Positions 8,950 to 18,607 of a stretch of DNA of 64,000 nucleotides are shown piece by piece. The DNA is from Photobacterium sanguinicancri. Lineage in GTDB: Bacteria > Pseudomonadota > Gammaproteobacteria > Enterobacterales > Vibrionaceae. Numbering within the stretch: the first letter of the stretch is position 1; every line of letters starts with the position of its first letter. The stretch lies in contig NZ_AP024851.1 of NCBI RefSeq assembly GCF_024346675.1, positions 1,736,001 through 1,800,000 on the forward strand, written 5' to 3'. Made by a program: the position numbers and the translations under genes. Under the pieces are notes generated by a model. It had not been told where the DNA came from, did no database searches, and saw only the letters and a list, made by a program, of their open reading frames with translations.

Positions 8950-9207
8950 TTACGCTTTGGTTGCTGCAATGTAGTTAGCTAGATTTGCTACTGAAGCAAA
9001 GTGTTCACGAGTTTTCGTGTCATCAGCATCGATAACGATGTTGTACTTTTTCTTGATCGCAAGACCAAGTTCCAGTGCATCGATAGAGTCTAAACCAAGG
9101 CCGTCACCAAATAGTGGTGCATCGGTTTCAATGTCGTCGACAGCGATATCTTCTAAGTTTAGTGCTTCAATGATTAAAGCTTTTAATTCTGTCTGTAATT
9201 GTTCCAT
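8950..9207 (-). CDS. apeE: Acyl carrier protein (ApeE)
   Basis: A second 85-residue ACP. GDGLGLDSIDALELG contains the phosphopantetheine serine S41. The start ATG has TAGG just upstream. Together with ApeF it would shuttle intermediates between the KS/CLF, ketoreductase and dehydratases of this type II system. It is separated from apeD by 39 bp. Confidence 0.9.
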   Translation of the reverse strand: MEQLQTELKALIIEALNLEDIAVDDIETDAPLFGDGLGLDSIDALELGLAIKKKYNIVIDADDTKTREHFASVANLANYIAATKA

Positions 9208-9246
9208 TTTGGCCTACTTGTAATAAATGAAATCGATGGTTTCTTA

Positions 9247-10032
9247 TCAAGCCGCAGGCGGAAAAAGCACTTCCGCAAGGTGGCTGTTCAAATGTCGAGC
9301 TGCTGTTGTCACAGAGTCTGCATTATCAATAAAACGCGCAGTTTGTATTTTATCTTTTACTTCTACGCGAAAAAAAGGTTTATTTTTTGGTACTTTATAC
9401 CACTTGCTTCCTTTGGTCAGAAAGGATGGCGAAACTGTGATGTGGATTAATCTTATATCACTTTGAGTGCGTATCGCAATCTGCGCCGCTCCTCGTTGAA
9501 GTTTCGATTTTTGCTTGGGTGTCGTACGTGTTCCTTCAGGGAATATGAGTAAAACATTGCCATCATCAAGGCGCTCTGAGCAGTCGCTTATCAGGTTGTC
9601 GGGATCACGATTAGGGATATATCCTGCCGCTTTTACAATGCCCTTAATAAAAGGGTTATTCCACAATGCCGCTTTAACTAAACAATCACATTGTGGCATG
9701 CGTGATGCGATAAGCACGTAGTCAATCAAACTTGGATGGTTAGCCACCACTAAGCAGTTGCGGTCTTGGCGCAGAATATCTTCGCCAATAAATTCGTAAT
9801 CAATCGCGCCCGTAAACTTCATGGTGCGACAGAAAAAAGCAAAGGTACGTTGAATAATGGCCTGAACACGCATTTCACGTTGCTGCTGGTTACGCGCCGA
9901 CAACGTCATGACTGGAAAGGCAATAAACGTTAACGCCAGCGCACCGATGCCAAACAGCGAAAAGCAAAAACCCGTCGCAAATATACGCCAATAACGGTTA
10001 AATTCGGCCTTTATGGGTACGGTGTGCGCCAT
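9247..10032 (-). CDS. apeD: 1-acylglycerol-3-phosphate-type acyltransferase (ApeD)
   Basis: A PlsC-like acyltransferase of 261 residues. An N-terminal membrane anchor spans about 15-45, followed by the NHX4D motif (H99-PSLI-D104) and the second block FPEGTRTT at about 164-171. It would transfer an acyl chain during assembly or anchoring of the aryl-polyene lipid at the inner membrane. The ATG directly abuts the stop codon of apeC. Confidence 0.86.
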   Translation of the reverse strand: MAHTVPIKAEFNRYWRIFATGFCFSLFGIGALALTFIAFPVMTLSARNQQQREMRVQAIIQRTFAFFCRTMKFTGAIDYEFIGEDILRQDRNCLVVANHPSLIDYVLIASRMPQCDCLVKAALWNNPFIKGIVKAAGYIPNRDPDNLISDCSERLDDGNVLLIFPEGTRTTPKQKSKLQRGAAQIAIRTQSDIRLIHITVSPSFLTKGSKWYKVPKNKPFFRVEVKDKIQTARFIDNADSVTTAARHLNSHLAEVLFPPAA

Positions 10033-10773
10033 TTACTTCTTTTCTCCGCTTGCTACGCGCCAATTCCATTGGTTGCGTTGCGAGTTAATTGACCATTGTG
10101 AGTCATTTAATTGGAGATGAGACACCAAAGTAAGCGCGTGCGGCAAAGGATATTGAACCTGTTCACTGCGGTTAGCTGTCCAACTGAGCTGGAAATCGGC
10201 ACCTTGAGTTAGCAGCATGGCAACAGCGTAACCATGAAACGTTTCCTGAGTGAAGCTACGGTAAATGTCCGGGACTGGCTGATCAAAATCGACCACTAAC
10301 ACTTGGTGTGATGGATGTTGTGCCAAATAACTATTTGCTTCGATAAGCGCAGAAGGGAAGGTGTTTTCACCTGCACTTAATGACGATACTGGAATCGCCT
10401 GTTTGGTTAAAATGGTGTACAAGCCTGCCGCTGTATTATGGACTGATTGTGAGAACGCCGTCGGTGAAGCGTCATGCCCAGCAAGAATGTCTTGTAAAAG
10501 TTGAACAGTGCGAGTCAGCTCACCATGGCGACTGGAAAAGATAATATAATCAACTTCTTGTTCTTGGCTGATAGCAATGGCCGATTGCACTGCCATTTTG
10601 CTTAGCTGACTCATACGTCGACGTGCCATCGGTGGAATAAGATCGTGTGGCACTGTTGCCGTTGGCATTAGCCATTCATGATCGTTTTCCGCCCAATACA
10701 GCCATTCTGCATCGGATGTTAAGCCAGCAGATAAAGGCATCAGCTTATTGATGTTGAAAGATATGTTATTCAT
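10033..10773 (-). CDS. apeC: Ketosynthase/chain-length-factor-like protein (ApeC)
   Basis: A short beta-ketoacyl-synthase-like protein of 246 residues (full KS enzymes are about 400). Recognisable segments are FSQSVHNTAAGLY and an alanine-rich KS-like core (ARRRMSQLSKMAVQSAI). No catalytic-cysteine motif is visible, matching a chain-length-factor role in complex with a true KS encoded elsewhere in the cluster. The ATG at 10773 is chosen over a TTG two codons upstream. It is the first gene of the minus-strand APE operon. Confidence 0.8.
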   Translation of the reverse strand: MNNISFNINKLMPLSAGLTSDAEWLYWAENDHEWLMPTATVPHDLIPPMARRRMSQLSKMAVQSAIAISQEQEVDYIIFSSRHGELTRTVQLLQDILAGHDASPTAFSQSVHNTAAGLYTILTKQAIPVSSLSAGENTFPSALIEANSYLAQHPSHQVLVVDFDQPVPDIYRSFTQETFHGYAVAMLLTQGADFQLSWTANRSEQVQYPLPHALTLVSHLQLNDSQWSINSQRNQWNWRVASGEKK

Positions 10774-10914
10774 TTTCAATCGTTTACTTAATTTTTACGA
10801 AACAGAGTGCATTATTAAAGATAATAAAACTACTAGCGATTTTCCGTTCAGGATATATGATTGCTGACTAATAAATCAATGTTCTATTACAACTAAGTCG
10901 ATTAAGGAACTCTC
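10774..10914. promoter_or_regulatory. Divergent promoter region between the two APE transcription units
   Basis: This 141-bp AT-rich interval lies between the start of apeC (minus) and the start of the small lipoprotein gene (plus), so it must hold the promoters for both units. A good ribosome-binding site AAGGAA precedes the lipoprotein ATG. No unambiguous -35/-10 pair or palindrome stood out. Confidence 0.5.
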
Positions 10915-11295
10915 ATGAAACTCATTAAAGGGCTTATTATTGCCGCAGTGCTAACCAGTGTCGTTGGCTGTAGTCGTACACAACCAGTTCTTAATGTTGA
11001 TAACGCACCTGTATCATATAACGTAAAAGTTGATCAGGTACGAAGCGCAATATTGCAATCAGGTGCTGATCGTGGTTGGATCATGCAAGAAACCAAGCCG
11101 GGTACGATTCGTGGTGAAATTATCAAACGTACACACAAAGCAATAATTGACGTTGAGTATAATGCAAAAACATACTCAATTCATTATGTTAGCTCTGAGA
11201 ATTTACAATACGAAGATGGTGAGATCCACCATAACTATAATCGTTGGATAAATAACTTAGATGTCGATATTAAGAAAAAGCTAGCAGCGCTATAG
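10915..11295 (+). CDS. Small lipoprotein divergent from the APE operon (possible ApeA)
   Basis: A 126-residue predicted lipoprotein. The signal peptide ends in the lipobox VVGC at about residue 19. The remainder is a compact mixed alpha/beta sequence with HYVSSENLQYEDGEIHHNYNRW; no enzyme motif is recognised. Small lipoproteins of this type are found in APE loci, sometimes named apeA, and the position next to the ApeB-like methyltransferase fits. Membrane anchoring is well supported; function is unknown. Confidence 0.75.
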   Translation: MKLIKGLIIAAVLTSVVGCSRTQPVLNVDNAPVSYNVKVDQVRSAILQSGADRGWIMQETKPGTIRGEIIKRTHKAIIDVEYNAKTYSIHYVSSENLQYEDGEIHHNYNRWINNLDVDIKKKLAAL

Positions 11296-11369
11296 TTTAA
11301 TTATACTGGTCGTCATTATTATATAATAGGTCAATACATTGTTAATGTTGGCCTATTTGCTACAAATAT

Positions 11370-11399
11370 AAAGAGTATAGATAACAACCTATACTCTTT
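11370..11399 (+). terminator. Perfect 11-bp hairpin after the lipoprotein gene
   Basis: AAAGAGTATAG and its exact reverse complement flank an 8-base loop (11381-11388). It is AT-rich and followed by ATATTC rather than a clean T run, so it is either a weak terminator or an RNA-stabilising stem between the lipoprotein and methyltransferase genes. Confidence 0.5.
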
Positions 11400-11469
11400 A
11401 TATTCTTAGAACGAATATAGCGGCAAATATAATAACGTTTTCTCATCTATATAAATAATTAGGTTTTTT

Positions 11470-12537
11470 GTGACTCAATATCAACAAGACCCGTTCACTG
11501 CTTTAGAAGCAAAAACGGAAGCTCAGAAATTGGCTTTTGCGCCAATCGTTTTTCATACCGCACGTACTCTACGTGACCTTGGTATTTTAGAAGCGCTAGA
11601 CTCAGCAGGTAGTGAAGGATTAAACGCGGATCAAATCGCAGCACAAACTGGCGTATCTGAATACGGTGTGAAGGTCTTGCTCGATATGGCGTTGAGTGCG
11701 CATATCGTGACATGGCACAAACCAAACTATGTATTAGCGAAACTGGGTTACTTCTTGCTGCACGATGGTATGACACGCGCGAATATGGATTTCACCGCAG
11801 ACGTTTGTTACGCCGCGATGATGCACCTAACCGAAGCGATCACCGAAGGTACACCAGCTGGCCTTAAAGAGTTGGGCGATTGGCCAACTATTTATGAAGG
11901 CTTGTCACAACTGCCTGAAAAAGCAAAAGAGAGCTGGTTTAACTTTGATCACTTCTATTCTGATCGTTCATTCCCGATTTTATTAGAGCGCGTGTTTGCG
12001 GCCAAGCCAAAACGTGTGTTTGATATTGGTGGTAACACGGGCAAGTGGGCGCTTCAGTGCTGTAATCACGATGCTGATGTTGAAGTGACCATCATTGATT
12101 TGCCACAGCAGATCGAAATGGCAATGAAAAACGCCAAAGAGCAAGGTTTTGCTGATCGCGTTAATGGTTTCCCTGCCAATATGCTAGATAAGAGCCAAGC
12201 ATTGCCAAGTGGTGCAGATGTGTGGTGGATGAGCCAGTTCCTTGACTGTTTCTCACCAATGGAAATCTTAAGTATTCTTCGTCGCGTACGTGAAGCGATG
12301 GATGAAGACGCAACAGTATATATCCTTGAGCTTTTCTGGGATGCACAGCGTTACGATGCTGCTTCATTTAGCCTGAATGCAACGTCGCTTTACTTCACCT
12401 GTCTAGCGAACGGTAATAGCCGTTTCTACCGCAGTGAAGATTTCTTAGAACTCGTGGAAGAAGCGGGTTTTGATGTTGCAACACGTACTGATGATATTGG
12501 CTTAGGCCATACGCTATTAGAATTGAAAGCGAAATAG
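11470..12537 (+). CDS. apeB: SAM-dependent methyltransferase (ApeB-like)
   Basis: A 355-residue class I methyltransferase with an N-terminal winged-helix dimerisation domain (about 20-110) and a Rossmann domain. Motif I is VFDIGGNTGKW, followed by VTIIDLP and WWMSQFLDCF. The architecture matches small-molecule O-methyltransferases. It starts at GTG with AGG 6 bases upstream. In APE clusters a methyltransferase decorates the aryl head group; that role is inferred from its position. An independent O-methyltransferase is the alternative. Confidence 0.78.
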   Translation: MTQYQQDPFTALEAKTEAQKLAFAPIVFHTARTLRDLGILEALDSAGSEGLNADQIAAQTGVSEYGVKVLLDMALSAHIVTWHKPNYVLAKLGYFLLHDGMTRANMDFTADVCYAAMMHLTEAITEGTPAGLKELGDWPTIYEGLSQLPEKAKESWFNFDHFYSDRSFPILLERVFAAKPKRVFDIGGNTGKWALQCCNHDADVEVTIIDLPQQIEMAMKNAKEQGFADRVNGFPANMLDKSQALPSGADVWWMSQFLDCFSPMEILSILRRVREAMDEDATVYILELFWDAQRYDAASFSLNATSLYFTCLANGNSRFYRSEDFLELVEEAGFDVATRTDDIGLGHTLLELKAK

Positions 12538-12595
12538 CGTCCACTAGATACGTTAGGTAAACAACCGTTAATAAAGTGTCATTGCTATTGCTGGT

Positions 12596-13474
12596 TCACA
12601 GTGATGGCACTGGTTGATTACTTGCTAACACCGTACTTGGCTCTTCACCACTTGGTGATAGATCAGGTGCGGTTTGTTGTAACCAGCTCACCAAGCGCTG
12701 CTGATATTCAGGGTGCTGAGTGGTTAATGCACGAGCATGCTTGCATCCCGCTAAGCGCCAAAACTCTTTTTCCCCTTGTAGCTGGTCATAAATTCCCTCG
12801 CCAAATTCGATAGGAACGACACTGTCTTGTTCACAGTGCAGTACCAATGATGGTGCCACAGGTAGATTTTCAGCCACTTGATTAGCAGCATAATCATCGC
12901 GCATGATCAGGTGCACTACCCATGAAAATAACTCGCCCAATGCACCTTGTTCCACCACATGTTCTGCGGTGTCGATATAGCTCGTAAAGGATGAATCGAT
13001 GATCACGCCATCAATTGCAATGGGATTATCTGCCCATGCACGAAGGAATATATTTCCCCCTGTAGAGGTTGCTACTGTGTAGACAGGTTGAGAGGTTGAG
13101 GCTTTCACTTGCTCAATGTATTTGAGCACAGTAATAGCATCTAAATAAGCGGCTTCGTCGCTAACAACACCTGAAGAATGACCAAAGCCTGAGTAATCAA
13201 ATACCATCACGTCGTACCCGTGCTGGGTCAACCAATCAACTTTCTCTTGGGTTTCTTCCATGTGGCCGCTGTTACCGTGGAAATGAATGACAGCGCCTTG
13301 TGGTTCTGGATGCTCGGTGGGCAACCATAGGTATGCAATGTCGTTACCTGATTGCGATGCTAACCAGCGAACTTCTGGGTTCAACTCGGCGCTTTTTGAT
13401 GGTGAGAAGAAGGTACTGTTGGCACAGCCTTGTAAATAAAGCACCGTAAGAAAAAGTACAATCGATCTCAACAT
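12596..13474 (-). CDS. Lipoprotein alpha/beta hydrolase
   Basis: A 292-residue alpha/beta-hydrolase with a lipoprotein signal (LFLTVLYLQGC, Cys at about 17). The oxyanion region is IHFHGNSGH; VFDYSGFGHSSG follows; the nucleophile may be in TVATSTGGN; the catalytic acid and His probably lie in LHCEQDSVVPIEFG and CKHARAL. It resembles the BEM46/YfhR family of membrane-bound hydrolases. Convergent with the methyltransferase; no partner gene. The substrate cannot be predicted. Confidence 0.8.
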   Translation of the reverse strand: MLRSIVLFLTVLYLQGCANSTFFSPSKSAELNPEVRWLASQSGNDIAYLWLPTEHPEPQGAVIHFHGNSGHMEETQEKVDWLTQHGYDVMVFDYSGFGHSSGVVSDEAAYLDAITVLKYIEQVKASTSQPVYTVATSTGGNIFLRAWADNPIAIDGVIIDSSFTSYIDTAEHVVEQGALGELFSWVVHLIMRDDYAANQVAENLPVAPSLVLHCEQDSVVPIEFGEGIYDQLQGEKEFWRLAGCKHARALTTQHPEYQQRLVSWLQQTAPDLSPSGEEPSTVLASNQPVPSL

Positions 13475-13805
13475 AGTTACCTCTCAAATTGCCTTTTGCT
13501 AGCAGTCATGCTTTTAACTAGCTCGAATAAGTAATACGCACCTTGATGCGTTTTGGATCTGAGAGTTTAGAAATGGTGGCAGAGTAGCTAAGGAAGCGAT
13601 GGCTAAGGTGTTGACTATAAAAAGAATAATCTTTTTGTTTTTTTGTATCGTAAAGGCTGTGTTTCAAAAAATTAACGGTAAGGATGAGAGGTTGGGGGCG
13701 TTTCTTTGCTTGTAAGTCGAGAGGATGAATGATAGTTATGTACATTGTTCATAATAAGTAAAATCATTACCATTCACAAACGGATGAGTCTCAAGGAAAG
13801 GTATA

Positions 13806-16800
13806 ATGCCAACCACCTCGCTCAAGTACCTCTGCGCACTCGTCGCAGCATGCTCTGCTTCTTTTTCTTACGCCAATAACGATCCACTTTGGCTGAAAAA
13901 TACAGCCCTATCACCAGATGGCAGTAAAATAGCTTTTACTTACCAAAGCAAAATCTATATTGCGCCCAGCCAAGGAGGGGATGCTCGTGCCCTGACTGGC
14001 GGTGAATTTTATCCTCATGCATTGACTTGGTCAGCGGATAATTCAACCTTAGCCTTTGCGGCTAACCCTTTTGGTAATGATGATGTTTTCACCTTGTCAC
14101 TAGACAGCTTGGCGATGAAGCGTCTGACTTATAACTCGGGCAGTGACATACCTACAGGCTTCACACCTGATGGGCAGCAGGTGTTATTTTCAACGACACG
14201 CTCAACACCGACAGACCAAGATTTTTATAGCCAAGCCAGTCCATGGTCTTTTGGTTCGCCTGGTAATCAGCTCTATACTGTAAATCTCGCCAATAGTGCT
14301 ATGCAAAGCGTTCTTGCTATTCCTGCTCGTCACGCGACGTGGAATTTAAAGCAAGATAAATTACTGTATAACACGCCTCATAAAGATCAGCGCTACCGTA
14401 AGCATCAGTCTTCGTTTGCTGTTCCGACTATTTGGCTATTTGATGCGAAAACAAAACAGCACCGCCAATTAACACCAGATCGTATCGCGGCACAATCGCC
14501 AATCTGGGATCACAATCGTGATGGCTTCTACTACCTGAGTGAGCAAAGTGGTGACTTTAATGTTTGGTATTACAATTTAGCGACTAAAGAAACATCGCAG
14601 CTTACCCAATTTGCCCAACACCCAGTGCGAGACTTAACTGTTGCCGACAATGGTGATATTGCATTTTCTTACCGTGGTGAGTTATATCGCTTGGGTAAAG
14701 GGAGCCATAAGCCTCAGAAAATCGCACTAAATATTGCCCACTTTGCACCGAGTCAGGATCGTTATTTTTCTGCCAGCCATGCCTCGGCATTCATGCCTGC
14801 AAACCCAGGTGCTGATACCGACTCTGATGAAATGCTACTGGCGAGTTACGGTGATATTTTTGCTTTAGATACAGAGAAAGACAAAGTGCAGCGTTTGACT
14901 AACTCAGCGGCTGCTGAGAAACAAATGGTCTACACCCCCGATGGTTATGGCGTGCTATATGCGGCATTAAGAAACGGTAATTGGGGCTTGTATATAACGC
15001 AATCCTTGATGGATGAAGAGCCACTATCAACGGCTCCTGTCGTTGATGAAACCCCCTTTTTACAAGTGGATGGGGTCGACATTACACAGCCTAAATATTC
15101 CCCAGATGGGAAAAAGTTGGCTTTTGTTGTGGGTGGACGTTCGCTCCATGTGATTGATCTTGATAACTACGCTCCGAGTAAGACGCTCCCTGAAAAATTA
15201 ATTAGTACCTTGAAAGGGGCCCAGAAACTGGCATTAGGTAGTGAACTTATCTCGCCTGAAAATGTGAGCGAAAGAGGGAGCCTACAATTTACTTGGTCGC
15301 CAGACTCGAGCCAACTTGCGGTACATGTGAACCCATCACCATATAATAACGATATTTTAGTTGTTGATGCTGAGGGTAAAAAGCCTGCGGTGAATGTATC
15401 GCAAAATGGCTTTTATAACACTTTGCCGAAGTGGAGTGATGACAGCCGTATTCTCAGTTGGTTATCGACCGAAGGCGGTTTGAAAAGTACCGATGGTGAA
15501 GATGCCAACTATGTTATTAAAGGAGTCTTTACAAATGGTCAGGCGAAGGCTGATTACCAAAATGAAGTGGCGTTAGAAGAGGATGAAATACCGTCGTATG
15601 CTTTTTCTGCGCGCAACCTTGAATACCGCCAAGCCTTTGAGTTTCCATTCTCGGGCAATATCCTCGATTTTGCCTTATTTGGTGATCAACTGTACGTGGT
15701 GGATGCTAAGCAGGCACCGGACGGTGATGAGCTGACACGTAGCTTTGTGTACGATATTCGTAAACAGCAAACCGAGCTATTGTTTAATGATTTACCTCTC
15801 GCGATGGCCAGTGTGATACGCCCGCAGCAAGGTGTGATGTATTTACAGCTCGATACCGATGTTGTGAAAGTCGATTTGGAAACGGCAGATAAAACTTATA
15901 TTCCGATTAATTTGCCGATTGATTATCGTCATGAACCGCGCAAAGTGGCGGCCTATCAGCAAATGCTAAAGCAAACCGAGCAGCTTTATTATCGTCAGGA
16001 TATGGGGAAGGTAGATTGGCAATATTACAGCCAGTTCTACTTGCAGTTTTTACCGCATATTAATAACGATAGAGACTTAGGTGTGCTGATCAGTGAGCTA
16101 TATGGCGAACTAAATGCCTCCCATACCGGTGGTTACGGTGATCCCCGTGAAAAAAATACAGAAGATGATACCGCGGCTCTTGGTTTGGTGTTTACAAGCC
16201 AGCGGGCAACCAGCTCGGCGAAAGCACCGAGCGAAGGTTTAGTGATTGATAGTATTCTACCGGGCGGTCCTGCGGATCTTAGTGATGTGGTGCTAAATGC
16301 GGGTGATAAGCTGGTGGCGGTTAATGGTCTGCCTGTAACGACCTTGCCTGAACTAGCAAAAGCCTTAAACCATAAAGCGGAACAACAAGTTGAATTGACC
16401 CTAACTAAAAGCAATAGCCTTATAAACAACAAAGAGCGGCATGTCAGAGTTACACCGACAGATAGTGCTGGTTTATCTGCGTTGGCAGCGAAGCGTTGGG
16501 AGATTGAACGTCGTAACTATGTGACCAAGCAAACCAAAGGTAAAGTTGCTTATGTTTACTTGCCAGACATGAGTAATGAATCCTTTCAACATTTACGTTC
16601 TGAAGCGTTAGGGCGTTTCCGTTCTGCAGATGCGTTGATACTTGATGTGCGTTTTAATGGTGGTGGTTTCTTAGCAGATACACTGATTGAGTTTCTCACA
16701 GCGCGTAAAGTTGCTGATGTCGTGCCGCATGCAGGGCGAGCCGCTTCAGATGCGAGTCGTCGTAATTGGTTGAAGCCTTCATTCGTGATTGCTAACTCTG

Positions 16801-17102
16801 CCTCATATTCAGAAGCTTCTGCGTTTAGTCAGTATTTTCAAGATCTGAAGGTAGGTCCTATCATAGGTGAACCTGTGCCTGGTACAGGTACTGCTGTGAC
16901 TGGGTTTGAATCAGAAGTGTACGACGGAATCCGTTATCGCTTCCCGTATTTGCCTCTTAAAAATATGACAGGGCAATATTACGAGAACTTAGAACTTCAA
17001 CCTGATGTCTTGGTGTTTAATACCCCAGAGCAAGTGTCAAAAGGTCAAGATGCACAGTTAGATGCCGCAATCAGCGAAGCGATGAAACAGCTTACACCTT
17101 AG
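13806..17102 (+). CDS. Tricorn-like S41 protease with N-terminal beta-propeller
   Basis: A secreted protein of 1098 residues with a signal peptide (residues 1-23, cleavage after SYA). Residues about 25-560 hold repeated PD40/WD-like blades such as WSADNSTLAFAANPFG and YSPDGKKLAFVVGG. A helical C1-type region (KQTEQLYYRQDMGKVDW) is followed by a PDZ domain at about 805-870 (LPGGPADLSDV). The C-terminal S41 peptidase domain has its serine motif NSASYSEAS at 997-1005. The order matches tricorn core protease homologues, here probably periplasmic. AAGGAAAGG precedes the ATG. It appears to be monocistronic. Confidence 0.88.
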   Translation: MPTTSLKYLCALVAACSASFSYANNDPLWLKNTALSPDGSKIAFTYQSKIYIAPSQGGDARALTGGEFYPHALTWSADNSTLAFAANPFGNDDVFTLSLDSLAMKRLTYNSGSDIPTGFTPDGQQVLFSTTRSTPTDQDFYSQASPWSFGSPGNQLYTVNLANSAMQSVLAIPARHATWNLKQDKLLYNTPHKDQRYRKHQSSFAVPTIWLFDAKTKQHRQLTPDRIAAQSPIWDHNRDGFYYLSEQSGDFNVWYYNLATKETSQLTQFAQHPVRDLTVADNGDIAFSYRGELYRLGKGSHKPQKIALNIAHFAPSQDRYFSASHASAFMPANPGADTDSDEMLLASYGDIFALDTEKDKVQRLTNSAAAEKQMVYTPDGYGVLYAALRNGNWGLYITQSLMDEEPLSTAPVVDETPFLQVDGVDITQPKYSPDGKKLAFVVGGRSLHVIDLDNYAPSKTLPEKLISTLKGAQKLALGSELISPENVSERGSLQFTWSPDSSQLAVHVNPSPYNNDILVVDAEGKKPAVNVSQNGFYNTLPKWSDDSRILSWLSTEGGLKSTDGEDANYVIKGVFTNGQAKADYQNEVALEEDEIPSYAFSARNLEYRQAFEFPFSGNILDFALFGDQLYVVDAKQAPDGDELTRSFVYDIRKQQTELLFNDLPLAMASVIRPQQGVMYLQLDTDVVKVDLETADKTYIPINLPIDYRHEPRKVAAYQQMLKQTEQLYYRQDMGKVDWQYYSQFYLQFLPHINNDRDLGVLISELYGELNASHTGGYGDPREKNTEDDTAALGLVFTSQRATSSAKAPSEGLVIDSILPGGPADLSDVVLNAGDKLVAVNGLPVTTLPELAKALNHKAEQQVELTLTKSNSLINNKERHVRVTPTDSAGLSALAAKRWEIERRNYVTKQTKGKVAYVYLPDMSNESFQHLRSEALGRFRSADALILDVRFNGGGFLADTLIEFLTARKVADVVPHAGRAASDASRRNWLKPSFVIANSASYSEASAFSQYFQDLKVGPIIGEPVPGTGTAVTGFESEVYDGIRYRFPYLPLKNMTGQYYENLELQPDVLVFNTPEQVSKGQDAQLDAAISEAMKQLTP

Positions 17103-17131
17103 TACGCGACTAGTGCTTTAGTTAAAAGATC

Positions 17132-17162
17132 ACAGCCTCATGATGAATGAGGCTGTTTTTTT
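17132..17162 (+). terminator. Rho-independent terminator of the tricorn-like gene
   Basis: A perfect 10-bp stem (17132-17141 with 17147-17156) and a 5-base loop are followed by seven T. An A-rich segment on the other side is weaker but might also stop the convergent minus-strand gene. Confidence 0.9.
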
Positions 17163-17226
17163 ATATTCTGCGTTCTAGGGGATATGTTCATGTCATGCTT
17201 TTTAGGCGGAAAAGCCGGTTGGCTGA

Positions 17227-18393
17227 CTACCCCATGATCACATGCGGAATATAGCGTGACATATCTTGGGTGACCAGCGAGCTGTCCTCGCGAATGGAGA
17301 TGCCTGCGGCTTCATCATTCACCAGCCAACTGCCGATTAGCGTGTAGTTATCACCAAATTTTGGTAGTGGATGAAAAGCCTGATAAATCACACCTTCGTC
17401 GCCGTACGGACCATCGACGCGTAAGATTTGCTGACCATTTTTCACCACCGTAATATTCGCCCCCTCGCGAGCAAATAGTGGCTTTACAACATAGTCTTTT
17501 AGCGTCGATAATTCACGATCGTCGGCGAAAAATGAAGGTAGTAGGTTAGGGTGACCTTTAAATTCTTTCCACAATAAAGGCAGTAAGGCTTTGTTACTTA
17601 GCACGGACTTCCACATTGGTTCGAGCCAGTTAACCTTGGATTGATCTAAATATTGCGCATAATCTTCGCGAAACATATCTTCCCAAGGGTAAAGCTTAAA
17701 CATCCAGCGGATAGGGGTGTCTTTGAGATCGGTAAATTCGTTGTTGCCATTGATGCCAATGTCTTCAACGTGAACAAACGCCGTCGATAGTCCCGCTTCT
17801 CTGGCGCAATCCTCGATGTATTGCACTGTACCGCGATCTTCAACTGTATCTTTACAGCACGAAAAGTGAATGGTCTGCCCTGGCTGCATGCTAGACAGCT
17901 CTTTGAAGCGTTTGATCAGCAACTCTTGTAGCAAATTGCACTGATCGGCATCGCGACGGAGTTGGCCATTATCGACTAAGTCCTCAAGCCACAACCATTG
18001 CCAAAACCCCGTTTCATACAGTGATGTTGGAGTATCGGCATTGTTTTCATACAACTTAGCAAAGCCTTTACCATCGTAGGCAAAATCGAGGCGAGAATAG
18101 AGTGACGGTTCTTGACGTTTCCATGAATCCAGCACGTTTTGCCACATATTTTCGGGAATTTGAAAGCGTTGTAACCAGTACTCGTCTTTAACCACTTTAT
18201 CGACCATGGCTAAACACATTTGGTGGATCTCTTCGGTGGGTGCTTCGAGATCTTGCTCTATTTGCTTCAGAGTAAATTGGTAGTATGCCGTTTCGTCCCA
18301 GTAGGGGTCTTCATACATAGAGTGAAAACCGAAGCCATATTCTTTCGCTAATGCACGCCAGTGCGGTCTTTCCTGCGCATTGATCCGAAGCAT
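17227..18393 (-). CDS. Glutathionylspermidine-synthase-like ATP-grasp ligase (YgiC/YjfC family)
   Basis: A 388-residue ATP-grasp peptide-polyamine ligase domain without an amidase half. Recognisable segments are YWDETAYYQFTLKQIE, LYENNADTPTSLYE, EGANITVV and the C-terminal RYIPHVIMG that closes E. coli YgiC/YjfC-type proteins. It would form an amide bond using ATP; which acid and amine are used is unknown. The usual YjfIJ-type neighbours are not next to it. It is convergent with the tricorn-like gene. Confidence 0.88.
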   Translation of the reverse strand: MLRINAQERPHWRALAKEYGFGFHSMYEDPYWDETAYYQFTLKQIEQDLEAPTEEIHQMCLAMVDKVVKDEYWLQRFQIPENMWQNVLDSWKRQEPSLYSRLDFAYDGKGFAKLYENNADTPTSLYETGFWQWLWLEDLVDNGQLRRDADQCNLLQELLIKRFKELSSMQPGQTIHFSCCKDTVEDRGTVQYIEDCAREAGLSTAFVHVEDIGINGNNEFTDLKDTPIRWMFKLYPWEDMFREDYAQYLDQSKVNWLEPMWKSVLSNKALLPLLWKEFKGHPNLLPSFFADDRELSTLKDYVVKPLFAREGANITVVKNGQQILRVDGPYGDEGVIYQAFHPLPKFGDNYTLIGSWLVNDEAAGISIREDSSLVTQDMSRYIPHVIMG

Positions 18394-18558
18394 GGGTCAT
18401 CCTACCTTAATCTTAAATTATCGTGCTGATATGTAAGCGAATATGCCACTTACCTCGTGATGATAGCAAGCGATCTTCATTCAATTTCAAGTCTATTTCG
18501 CAGTTTAGCATTTCCTTCTTCCTAAATGACCTTGGGGTTTACCTTGTTAAGTAATCTG

Positions 18559-18584
18559 TATATGATTTATATATAAACCATATA
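18559..18584. promoter_or_regulatory. 26-bp near-perfect palindrome upstream of the ParD-like/map pair
   Basis: Two 13-bp halves, TATATGATTTATA and TATAAACCATATA, are inverted copies with a single mismatch (18565 against 18578). It overlaps the likely promoter (TTGTTA at 18544, TATGAT/TATATA downstream) and ends 24 bp before the ParD-like ATG. This is the layout expected of an operator bound by the ribbon-helix-helix protein encoded just downstream. Confidence 0.7.
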
Positions 18585-18607
18585 TGAAAAGTATCAGGAT
18601 GTTCACG

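Noticed and set aside
13753..13771. Fur box before the tricorn-like gene
   Set aside because: About 14 of 19 positions match the consensus, but the sequence is AT-rich and no iron gene is nearby.
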